Source: an uncultured Acidimicrobiales bacterium (GTDB lineage Bacteria > Actinomycetota > Acidimicrobiia > Acidimicrobiales > SZUA-35). From it: a stretch of 36,895 bases of DNA. The stretch covers positions 1 through 36,895 of the forward strand of contig CALHFG010000089.1 of NCBI GenBank assembly GCA_938029215.1, read 5' to 3'. The translations under genes and the position numbers were made by a program. A model generated the notes under the pieces. That model saw only the letters and a list, made by a program, of their open reading frames with translations. It made no database searches and was not told the DNA's origin. Below are positions 30,167-36,895 of this stretch, piece by piece. Numbering within the stretch: position 1 is the stretch's first letter; every line of letters starts with the position of its first letter.

Positions 30167-31714
30167 CTATCGGGCGAGGGCGGCGGAGGTAGATATACGC
30201 GGTTCGGTTGCGGCATGTGACTGACCATCGACGATGTCGATCATGTGGGCATGGCCTACGTTGACCGGCCGATGTTCGACGGTCTGGCCGCGGGCTTCCA
30301 AACCGGGGATCCAGTCGGCGGGTGCGTCGGGTTCGAGGATCACGTTGGGAGCGTCGGGGTTTTCCCATGCGTCGAATCCGTTGGAATTGGGTGGCTCGAG
30401 GATCCACCGCGGTGCGGCCAGCACCTCGCCTGGCGTCTGCTGGTTGTGGAGTAGTCGGGCCAGCATCTGGAGCACGATTTGAGGTTGTGCATCGCCACCC
30501 ATCGTTCCCAGCACGGTGCGAAGTGAACCGTCAAGGTTTGTGACCAACGCAGGGGAGAGGGTGTGCGGTGCCCGTTTGCCCGGTTGATACTCGGCCGGAT
30601 GGCCACGGGTCAGATTGAAGCCTGAACCACGGTTCTGAAGAAAGATCCCGGTGCCAGGCACCACGATGTTGGCACCAAAACCGGCGGCGTTGCTGTTGAT
30701 GAGCGAGACACCGTTGCCGTCGCCATCGGTGGTGACCATGTGGATCGTCCCTCCGCCCAGGTAGGTGTCGCCTAGGTTCGCAGTCGCGTTCGCATCGATC
30801 ATGGCTCGACGGGCGGCCAGCCGATCTGCGGCGATCAGAGCCTTGCCGTCGGCCCCGTCGAACAGCGAGTCGATTCGATCGAATGCGGCGTGTCGGGCGG
30901 ACTCGACCAGAAGATGGACCCACAGGTCATCGTCGATCGTTGGGAGTTCGAGGCCATCGGCGATGCCAGCCCCAGCCAGCGAGAGGTAGCCCTGACTGTT
31001 TGGTGGAACCGTCCACAGCCGATGCCCCCAGGCTTCGAGCGAGATCGGGTCGACCCATTCGGCATGCACGTGCTCCATGTCGGACTCGGTGAACTCACCG
31101 TTTCCGAGCTCGAGTAGAGAATCTCCAAAGGTGCCTTGATAGAAGCCGGCTCGGCCATTGGTCCGCACCTCGTCGATTACTGCAGCCATTTCCCGCCGGT
31201 GGAGCAGTTCGCCTTCGACCAGGTCCTGGTAGTCATCGGCTCCCGGCACGCCCTGCACCCGAAGCGCCGAGCGTGCCAGATGATCAGGGATAGCGAAGCC
31301 ATCGTGTGCGATGCGATGAGCGGGTTCCAACAGACGGTCGAGCGGAAGCGTTGCATACCGATCAGCCAGTGCCACCCAGCCATCGACACACCCGGGCACC
31401 GGAACGGAACGAATATCGTCGCGGAAGGGCATTTGTCGGTGCCCTTCGCTGCGCATCCGCTCAGGATCAGCTCCAGATCCAGCCCAGCCGGATGCGTTCA
31501 GACTGGTGACACCCTCACCCATGTGCACCAGAGCGAAGAGGTCGCCGCCCATGCCGCACATGTGCTGACTGACCACGGTGAGAACAGCTGATGCCGCAAT
31601 CGCAGCGTCGACAGCATTACCCCCGTCCTTGAGCGCCTGAATGCCGGCCTGAGATGCTCGGTAGTCAACGGTGCACACGGCCCCGTCAGGTCCATTGGAG
31701 GTCAACTGCTGCAT
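30167..31714 (-). CDS. gamma-glutamyltransferase family protein
   Basis: A 515-residue Ntn-hydrolase precursor. Family marks are GGNAVDAAIAASAVL, MCGMGGDLFALV, TSLNASG, the autocleavage site with nucleophile Thr323 in GGGTIHM, SLINSNAAGFG, and FNLTRGHPAEYQPGKR. Cleavage before Thr323 would give the two subunits. Members move or hydrolyse gamma-glutamyl groups of glutathione-like compounds or act as acylases. No signal peptide is visible, so it is probably cytoplasmic. The ATG at 31714 has TATCGT 6 nt upstream; the frame back to 32008 is antisense to the isochorismatase gene and is rejected. Confidence 0.91.
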   Translation of the reverse strand: MQQLTSNGPDGAVCTVDYRASQAGIQALKDGGNAVDAAIAASAVLTVVSQHMCGMGGDLFALVHMGEGVTSLNASGWAGSGADPERMRSEGHRQMPFRDDIRSVPVPGCVDGWVALADRYATLPLDRLLEPAHRIAHDGFAIPDHLARSALRVQGVPGADDYQDLVEGELLHRREMAAVIDEVRTNGRAGFYQGTFGDSLLELGNGEFTESDMEHVHAEWVDPISLEAWGHRLWTVPPNSQGYLSLAGAGIADGLELPTIDDDLWVHLLVESARHAAFDRIDSLFDGADGKALIAADRLAARRAMIDANATANLGDTYLGGGTIHMVTTDGDGNGVSLINSNAAGFGANIVVPGTGIFLQNRGSGFNLTRGHPAEYQPGKRAPHTLSPALVTNLDGSLRTVLGTMGGDAQPQIVLQMLARLLHNQQTPGEVLAAPRWILEPPNSNGFDAWENPDAPNVILEPDAPADWIPGLEARGQTVEHRPVNVGHAHMIDIVDGQSHAATEPRISTSAALAR

Positions 31715-31720
31715 GAGTCG

Positions 31721-31726
31721 ACGATA
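31721..31726 (-). promoter_or_regulatory. -10 box of the gamma-glutamyltransferase gene
   Basis: TATCGT is followed by CGACTC and the ATG at 31714, predicting a leaderless mRNA. Confidence 0.55.
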
Positions 31727-31747
31727 GACCCGTGGCACACTGGCGAT

Positions 31748-32368
31748 GTGACCCAACGTGAACTCATTGAAGGCCAACCGGTGCTTGTCGTCGTCGACAT
31801 CCAGGGCGGAGAAACCAACACCTCCGATGAGCCCGATGCCGAGGTCTCTATCCCGTTGATGCCCGGATACGACGCCGCCATGGAGAACGCGCCGATCCTC
31901 ATCGAAAAGGCGCGGGAGCGGGGGATACCGGTGGTGTTTTTCCAAGAAGCCCACCGACGAGACCTCATCGATTTTGGGCGAGAACTGGATGGAGCCGAAG
32001 GCATCCATCTACTAGAAGGAGATCCGGGAACCGAGGTCTCACCGGCGGTGGGCATGAGGCCCGACGACTACTTCATTCGTAAGCGTCGCTACAGCTGCTT
32101 CTTCGGTACCGAGTTCGAGATTCTGCTCAAGGGGTTGAAGGCGAACACGCTGATCTTGATCGGTGGCCACACCGACGTGTGCGTTCATTACACGTTCGTG
32201 GACGGGCACCAGCATGACTACTTCATGCGGGTCGTGACCGACTGCGTCGCCGGTTCGAGCCAGGCCGCGCACGACGCGTCGCTCAACGCCATGGAGTATC
32301 TCCAAACCGGAGCTCGCCGCACTACTTCCGAGATCCTCCAAGCGTTCGATTCGTTCTCACCCAACTGA
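31748..32368 (+). CDS. isochorismatase-family cysteine hydrolase
   Basis: A 206-residue alpha/beta hydrolase with the isochorismatase/nicotinamidase catalytic triad: Asp17 (VVVDIQ), Lys112 (FIRKRRYS) and Cys145 (GGHTDVCVHYT). Members hydrolyse amides, carbamoyl groups or isochorismate; the substrate is unknown. The GTG at 31748 lies 33 nt from the divergent gamma-glutamyltransferase start, so the promoters overlap. CACACT 6 nt upstream is at best a weak -10 box. Confidence 0.88.
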   Translation: MTQRELIEGQPVLVVVDIQGGETNTSDEPDAEVSIPLMPGYDAAMENAPILIEKARERGIPVVFFQEAHRRDLIDFGRELDGAEGIHLLEGDPGTEVSPAVGMRPDDYFIRKRRYSCFFGTEFEILLKGLKANTLILIGGHTDVCVHYTFVDGHQHDYFMRVVTDCVAGSSQAAHDASLNAMEYLQTGARRTTSEILQAFDSFSPN

Positions 32369-32392
32369 TCGGACATGGTGAGGTCGGCATCC

Positions 32393-32398
32393 TAGGGT
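32393..32398 (+). promoter_or_regulatory. -10 box of the cytochrome b-like gene
   Basis: TAGGGT lies 6 nt before the GTG at 32405, predicting a leaderless mRNA with a GTG start. Confidence 0.5.
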
Positions 32399-32404
32399 GA
32401 ACCC

Positions 32405-32977
32405 GTGGAACGACTCTTGCGAGCACTCTCAATAGTGAACCTGGTGCTCTGCGTTTGGATGGTGTTGTCCGGGATCTTTCTGTTCTTCTTCTATCGGCCC
32501 ACGGCGGCCGCGGCTTGGGAGGACATCTCGACGCTCGACTCGGACTTCACATTCGGGCTGGTCATCCAGACTTCGCATCGACTAGCGACGCCGGTCCTGC
32601 TCGTGACATTGACGGCCTGGGCCTTCATGTTGGCGGTCGCATCTGACTTCGGTCGGTCAAGTGTTCTCGCGGGGGCGGTGTTTGTCACCGTAGGTGCGGC
32701 CGTCACGGGGCTCATCCTTCCTTGGGATCAGCTGGCGTTGTGGTCGGTCACCGCAGGAACCAACATGAGGGGCTATTGGCCGATCATCGCCGACGATGAG
32801 ATCCGGTTTGTGATGACCAACGGTGCTGTCACCTCTACCGACACCATCGTGCGGATACTGATACTCCATGTTGTGCTAGGCCTGGTGCTGACCTGCGTCG
32901 TCGCTTGGGTTAGGCGCAGATCGATGAAGGCACCGATCGATCAGCCGCTTAGCGGCGACCACCAAGTCATGGCGTGA
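32405..32977 (+). CDS. cytochrome b N-terminal-like membrane protein with one haem ligand pair
   Basis: A 190-residue protein with four membrane helices (about 8-30, 58-80, 85-105 and 148-169). The family signatures QTSHRLATPVLL and GLILPWDQLALWSVTAGTNM are clear. In cytochrome b/b6, helices B and D each carry two His, 14 or 15 residues apart. Here only the first of each is kept (His58, His155); the partner positions are Trp72 and Arg170. It should therefore bind only the haem near the positive side. No Rieske protein or cytochrome c1 is in the window. Its 3' end overlaps the convergent hrpB by 11 nt. Confidence 0.82.
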   Translation: MERLLRALSIVNLVLCVWMVLSGIFLFFFYRPTAAAAWEDISTLDSDFTFGLVIQTSHRLATPVLLVTLTAWAFMLAVASDFGRSSVLAGAVFVTVGAAVTGLILPWDQLALWSVTAGTNMRGYWPIIADDEIRFVMTNGAVTSTDTIVRILILHVVLGLVLTCVVAWVRRRSMKAPIDQPLSGDHQVMA

Positions 32978-35342
32978 GTGGATCCTCCGGCCAGGGGTGT
33001 TTGGGATAGCGGCCGCGGAGGTCGGCCCGAACCGCAGCGTAGGAGCCTCGCCAGAAACCGGGCAGATCGTTGGTGGTCTGCGCTGGTCTATTGGCGGGGG
33101 TGAGCAACTCGATCGTGACGGGCGTGTTGTTGGGTCCGAGGGCCGGGTGCGTGTCGAGACCGAAAAGCCATTGCAGCCGAACTGACCACACCGGCCGCCC
33201 CGACGAATAGTCGATGGGGATCTCCCGGTCCGCCGGTGTTGCAAGTGTCGAAGGAGCGCTTGATTCGAAACCCTGGCGTTGCTGCCAGTCGAGCAGGTTT
33301 AGGAGCCCCCGGCCTGCGGTAATGGCCGAGGGAGAGTTGGCCTTCCCCATGTCAACCCACTCATCAAGTCGGTCGAGGAGCGCGGTTTCGTCGACCACGG
33401 GCCACCCGTTCGGATCCTCGGTGTGCAGCCAACGCAGTCGGTGCAGAATGTCACGGCCTGTCTCGGTCCACCGCAGGCCATCGGTTCCGATTCGCCTGAC
33501 CGCACCAAGCAACGCAGCCCGCACCGCTTGCTGGTCGGGAGCGGCGCTCGGTTCGGAGTGAAGGACGATTGCGCCCAACCTTGTTTCGATTGCGGCAACC
33601 ACCTTCGAGGTCCGTTCATCCCACTCGACTATCTCCTTGGTCTGGATGTGGTCGGCGAGTTTTCCCAGGACCGTGCTCCTGTCGGTGGCGACCGCGGCCC
33701 GTACCCGGGTGTTGGGCGACTCCCCGTCGGCGGCCGCCACGATGATGAACGGCGCCGACGACATTGGATCGGTTTCGGGGATCTGTACCTCGGTTCCCGA
33801 AGCCAGAAGGAAGCGACCGGTCCGACCGGGTCGAGCCATGGCAACTCGGTCGGGCCATGCCAGCAGTAACGCCTCGGAGAACGTTCCGATCACCGACGGC
33901 GATCCTGATCGCTGAATCCGATCGCGTAGTTGTTTGGCGGTGTCACGGGCCTGGTTCAGCTCAGACGACGATGCCAGCTCCAGATCAACCGTGCCGAAGC
34001 GCACTCCCTGTTCCACCGCCGCCAAACGTCGGACCGCTTCGTCGAACACGTCCGAACCGGCACACGCCAACAGTGCCGCAGCGACCCGAGGGTGAGCGGG
34101 AATGCGTCCGGCCATAGCTCCAAGTGCGGTGAGAGCACCGTGGTCATCGACGATGCCAAGACTTGTGAGCGCAGCCCGCCCAAGGTGCAAGCGCCGAGTA
34201 CCGGGATGGTCGAGCAGTCTTAGGTCAGAAGCTTCGGGATCTCCCCAACGGGCGAGCGCCAGGGCCAGCGGCAGCGGGTCCCCGGCCAGAATCTCAGGAG
34301 CAAAGGCATCGGCGAGGTGGCGTTCGTCTTCGGCGCTCCACATTCGGTGGCAGATGCCGGCCTCGATTCGACCCGCTCGGCCCCGCCGCTGATCGGCTCC
34401 GAAGCGTGGAACGAAGATGGTCTCCAGTGCTCCCAACCCGGATGCGGCATCGAATTGTGGCCTCCGAGCGAGGCCTCCGTCGACGACGATTGTGACGCCG
34501 GGAACCGTGATCGACGTTTCGGCTATCGCGGTCGCCACGATCACGCGGCGGGTGAATCCTCCGGCAAGCATGTCGCGCTGGCGATCGGCGGGGGTGCCGC
34601 CATCGAGGCCCAGTACTTCTACTCCGGTGAGGCTTCCCAATTGGCGGACCACACGGTGTACTTCACCTCGCCCGGGCACAAACACCAGCGCGTCACCAGC
34701 CCGCTCAGCTAGTGCCATCTGGGTTACGTGAGTAACCTCCTGGGCCCATCGCTGTCTGCTCGGCCGGTGGTGATACACCGTCTCGACGCCGAAGGTGCGG
34801 CCCTCCACTGCGATCGTCGGAGCGTTATCGAGGAGCGATGCGATCGGTTCCGCATCGATAGTGGCGGACATCACGACCACCGCCAAGTCGGGCCGTAGCA
34901 GCGACCGTGACTCCAAGGCCATCGCGAGGCCGAGGTCGGCATGAACGCTTCGTTCGTGAAACTCGTCGAAGATCACCGCGCCAACGCCCGGTAGTTCCGC
35001 ATCTTCTAGCAGGCGGTTGGTGAGCACCGCCTCGGTCACGACTTCGATACGGCAGTGACCCGACACCTTCCGCTCGCCGCGGATCGTGAGACCAACCGAA
35101 TCGCCCAACCGTTCGCCGAGCAGGGAGGCGAGACGGGTAGCGGTCGCTCGAGCGGCGAGGCGTCGCGGTTGCAGCAATACGACTCGTCCTTTGATCGCAT
35201 TTGCGGTGATCAAGGGAACCAGCGATGACTTTCCTGCGCCTGGTTCGGCGGTGAGGACCAAGGTTCCGTGTTCGGTGAGAGCGGCGGTGATCGCATCGAC
35301 CCGCTCCTCGACGGGTAGCCCGGTTGGTGCCCAGTTGAACAA
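32967..35342 (-). CDS. hrpB: ATP-dependent helicase HrpB
   Basis: A 791-residue DExH helicase. Motif I is AEPGAGKSS (32-40), motif II DEFH (126-129), characteristic of HrpB, and motif III SAT (159-161). QRRGRAGR is motif VI. The ratchet and OB-like regions follow. The C-terminal HrpB domain ends with LPGFWRGSYAAVRADLRGRY and PKHPWPEDP. Its cellular role is poorly known; it is presumed to act on RNA. The start is TTG at 35342, as no nearby ATG or GTG fits; TACGAT lies 7 nt upstream, consistent with a leaderless message. Confidence 0.93.
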   Translation of the reverse strand: MFNWAPTGLPVEERVDAITAALTEHGTLVLTAEPGAGKSSLVPLITANAIKGRVVLLQPRRLAARATATRLASLLGERLGDSVGLTIRGERKVSGHCRIEVVTEAVLTNRLLEDAELPGVGAVIFDEFHERSVHADLGLAMALESRSLLRPDLAVVVMSATIDAEPIASLLDNAPTIAVEGRTFGVETVYHHRPSRQRWAQEVTHVTQMALAERAGDALVFVPGRGEVHRVVRQLGSLTGVEVLGLDGGTPADRQRDMLAGGFTRRVIVATAIAETSITVPGVTIVVDGGLARRPQFDAASGLGALETIFVPRFGADQRRGRAGRIEAGICHRMWSAEDERHLADAFAPEILAGDPLPLALALARWGDPEASDLRLLDHPGTRRLHLGRAALTSLGIVDDHGALTALGAMAGRIPAHPRVAAALLACAGSDVFDEAVRRLAAVEQGVRFGTVDLELASSSELNQARDTAKQLRDRIQRSGSPSVIGTFSEALLLAWPDRVAMARPGRTGRFLLASGTEVQIPETDPMSSAPFIIVAAADGESPNTRVRAAVATDRSTVLGKLADHIQTKEIVEWDERTSKVVAAIETRLGAIVLHSEPSAAPDQQAVRAALLGAVRRIGTDGLRWTETGRDILHRLRWLHTEDPNGWPVVDETALLDRLDEWVDMGKANSPSAITAGRGLLNLLDWQQRQGFESSAPSTLATPADREIPIDYSSGRPVWSVRLQWLFGLDTHPALGPNNTPVTIELLTPANRPAQTTNDLPGFWRGSYAAVRADLRGRYPKHPWPEDPLTP

Positions 35343-35349
35343 GAGTCGA

Positions 35350-35355
35350 ATCGTA
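35350..35355 (-). promoter_or_regulatory. -10 box of hrpB
   Basis: TACGAT lies 7 nt before the TTG at 35342 and is followed by TCGACTC, almost the same as the CGACTC before two other genes in the window. Confidence 0.4.
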
Positions 35356-35382
35356 CTTGCGCCCAGCCGACCCGCCCCGAAT

Positions 35383-35420
35383 GGGGTCAGACCCCGCCCG
35401 ACCCGAGGGGGTCAGACCCC
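35383..35420. repeat. tandem pair of the GGGGTCAGACCCC repeat
   Basis: Two perfect copies of GGGGTCAGACCCC (35383-35395 and 35408-35420) stand in the same orientation, 12 nt apart. Each is an odd palindrome and can form a hairpin. The second ends 2 nt before the stop codon of the carbamoylase-like gene, so the pair directly follows that gene's 3' end, as the first locus follows the gamma-glutamyltransferase. Confidence 0.8.
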
Positions 35421-35421
35421 G

Positions 35422-36648
35422 TTACTGCAGTTCGGTCAGGATCGAGACGGCTGCGTTGGCTAATACTTGGCAGCCGAGCGCGATGTCGTCCTCGTCGCTG
35501 TCTTCGGCAAAGTCATGGCTGATGCCGTTGATACTGGGGATGAACAACATGGCGCAGGGCAGATGATGGGAGAGAACCATCGAGTCGTGGCCCGCAGCGC
35601 TCGGCATCTCTACCCAGGCACCCGGGACAAGTGCGTCGGCGGCGGTCCCGATGTGGTCGCGCAACTCAGGAGCCATCAGCGTGGGGGTGATCTTCTCTCT
35701 CAATGGTGTGCCCGAAACGCTCACCGGACTTTCGCCGGTCATCGCCCGTGCCAGGTCCAAAGCGGCGTTCTGCATCGCTTCAAGGACGTTGTCGTCGGCA
35801 TCGCGAAACTGGAGTGTGAGGGCTGCTGCGCCGGGAATAATGCTCTCGGCGCCGGGCTCAACGTCGACGACGCCAGTGGTCCACACGCTGGTTGGGCTCG
35901 CTACTGCCGCCATTTCTGACTGCAGCCGGTGTCCGAATTCGAACATTGCCACCGCAGCGTCCTGGCGGCGTTTCATCGGTGTGGTGCCGGCGTGGTTCTG
36001 CTGGCCGCTGAACTGGAACCGGATGCCGCGGATCCCTACGATCGAGGTAACAACACCGATACGGTTTCCCTGCTCTTCGAGGTAGGGGCCCTGCTCGATG
36101 TGCGCTTCCAGGTAGGCGCGGTGGCGATCAGGCTCAAACGATGCGGTAGGTCTCCCGCTGAGGCCGGCCCGTTCGATCGCCGAAGAGATCGATTCGCCCT
36201 CGGCATTGCATTCGGCCATGTCCGACTCTGTCAGTTCGCCGACGAACGACCGAGCGCCCAAGCAGCTGCTGTAGGTGCCCTCTTCGTCGGCCCAGGCCAC
36301 TGCGTCGACGGCGAGGTGAGATGTCGCAGGGTCAGCCAGCAGCGCACGGGCGATCTCAAGGCCATAGATCACACCCATTGCCCCATCGAGCCAGCCACCT
36401 CGGGGCTGCGTGTCAGAGTGGGACCCGATAACAAGCGCGGGTCCGTCGTTAGGGGAGCGGCCTATCACGTTGCCTACCCCGTCGATCGATGCCTGTAGGC
36501 CAGCCGCCTCCATCCGTTGGCGTAGCCAGTTTCGGGCTTCGATGTCTTGATCGGAATAGGTTGGCCGAACCACCCCGGGGCCGGACCGGCCGAATTCGCG
36601 AAGCGCGTGGAGGTCCTGGAGCAGTCGTTCCGGATCGATCTCAACCAT
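35422..36648 (-). CDS. Zn-dependent hydrolase, allantoate amidohydrolase/N-carbamoylase-like (M20)
   Basis: A 408-residue dimeric-type M20 enzyme. Metal ligands appear in GSHSDT (His77), WLDGAMGV (Asp88) and WADEEG (Glu122/123). AHIEQGPYLE, QQNHAGTTPM and SAAGHDSMVLSH are typical of the hydantoinase/carbamoylase family. It should hydrolyse N-carbamoyl amino acids, allantoate or ureido compounds; sequence alone does not decide. The ATG at 36648 has TAGCGT 6 nt upstream and lies 21 nt after the hydrolase gene upstream on the same strand. Confidence 0.9.
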   Translation of the reverse strand: MVEIDPERLLQDLHALREFGRSGPGVVRPTYSDQDIEARNWLRQRMEAAGLQASIDGVGNVIGRSPNDGPALVIGSHSDTQPRGGWLDGAMGVIYGLEIARALLADPATSHLAVDAVAWADEEGTYSSCLGARSFVGELTESDMAECNAEGESISSAIERAGLSGRPTASFEPDRHRAYLEAHIEQGPYLEEQGNRIGVVTSIVGIRGIRFQFSGQQNHAGTTPMKRRQDAAVAMFEFGHRLQSEMAAVASPTSVWTTGVVDVEPGAESIIPGAAALTLQFRDADDNVLEAMQNAALDLARAMTGESPVSVSGTPLREKITPTLMAPELRDHIGTAADALVPGAWVEMPSAAGHDSMVLSHHLPCAMLFIPSINGISHDFAEDSDEDDIALGCQVLANAAVSILTELQ

Positions 36649-36654
36649 GAGTCG

Positions 36655-36660
36655 ACGCTA
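36655..36660 (-). promoter_or_regulatory. -10 box of the carbamoylase-like gene
   Basis: TAGCGT followed by CGACTC and the ATG at 36648. The last nine bases (CGACTCATG) equal those before and at the gamma-glutamyltransferase start. Confidence 0.5.
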
Positions 36661-36669
36661 TTGGTTGGG

Positions 36670-36895
36670 CTACAGCTCGCGGTCGAAGAAGTCCAGAACC
36701 TGATGCAGCGCAGTGTGAGTCGGATGGCCGGCGACGTCGATGAGGTCTTCGGTCAGGACGCTGTGGGCGGTGCGCTTCACACCGATCGAACGGTCAGGGC
36801 TCTTGATCTCGACGGATATGAACTTGCTTCCTAGAGCCTTATGAAGCTCGGCAAACCGTTCGGCTGGAACGGCGGCGTCGCCGGTGAAGCGAAGC
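36670..36895 (-). CDS. alpha/beta hydrolase (dienelactone hydrolase-like), C-terminal part
   Basis: The last 75 codons of a gene that runs off the right edge. The visible part begins LRFTGDAAVPAERFAELHKA, includes KRTAHSVLTED and ends HPTHTALHQVLDFFDREL. FTGDAAVPAERF fits the loop carrying the catalytic Asp of dienelactone-hydrolase-like alpha/beta hydrolases. The nucleophile lies outside the window, so the assignment is provisional. Its stop is 21 nt before the carbamoylase-like gene on the same strand. Confidence 0.65.
   Translation of the reverse strand, partial: LRFTGDAAVPAERFAELHKALGSKFISVEIKSPDRSIGVKRTAHSVLTEDLIDVAGHPTHTALHQVLDFFDREL

Overview
The window looks like chromosomal DNA of a high-GC actinobacterium, probably of the Acidimicrobiia type. 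This rests on GC-rich third codon positions, an F420-type LLM oxidoreductase, a MftD-like (mycofactocin) flavoprotein, an FHA/PP2C signalling pair, and many genes whose start codon follows a TANNNT -10 box by 6-7 nt (leaderless transcription). Genes are densely packed: ATGA/GTGA overlaps inside operons, and convergent pairs whose stop codons overlap. No tRNA, rRNA, CRISPR array, transposase or prophage module was seen. The taxonomic placement is inference. Layout, left to right: an uncertain interrupted frame (1-546); a META-like lipoprotein and a small hypothetical gene on the minus strand; a CopG/Doc toxin-antitoxin pair with a palindromic operator (2.75-3.36 kb); a MidA-type methyltransferase; an exported DUF4214 protein lying between the FHA gene and a decayed copy of that gene's 3' end; a Pro-rich membrane protein/FHA operon divergent from a PP2C phosphatase; a TerB/DUF533 protein and an AIM24 protein; a sterol-desaturase-like hydroxylase; and an LLM/RibD-like reductase operon. 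From 12.3 to 16.1 kb a four-gene minus operon holds a MftD-like flavoprotein, a small unknown protein, malonyl-CoA decarboxylase and a PEP-mutase/isocitrate-lyase-like enzyme. Then come an M50 protease, an EamA exporter and a TMEM64/DedA-like membrane protein. From 18.7 to 23.1 kb is a tightly overlapping three-gene minus operon: a large regulator built almost wholly of degenerate two-component domains, a membrane-anchored HEAT-repeat protein, and a processive family 2 glycosyltransferase. It is the most intriguing unit here and reads as a signal-controlled exopolysaccharide synthase. The right part holds small lipoprotein and DUF4214-SGNH genes in convergent overlap, an M20 amidohydrolase, a small membrane protein with an XRE/MmyB-like regulator, DUF1499, an amidohydrolase/RNase HI operon, a His-rich PadR regulator behind nested palindromes, a membrane-anchored T5orf172 (GIY-YIG-like) protein, a gamma-glutamyltransferase divergent from an isochorismatase-type hydrolase, a cytochrome b-like protein that keeps only one of the two haem ligand pairs, the HrpB helicase, an allantoate/carbamoylase-type M20 enzyme, and the end of a dienelactone-hydrolase-like gene. 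A palindromic repeat, GGGGTCAGACCCC, occurs in paired form downstream of two of these minus-strand genes.
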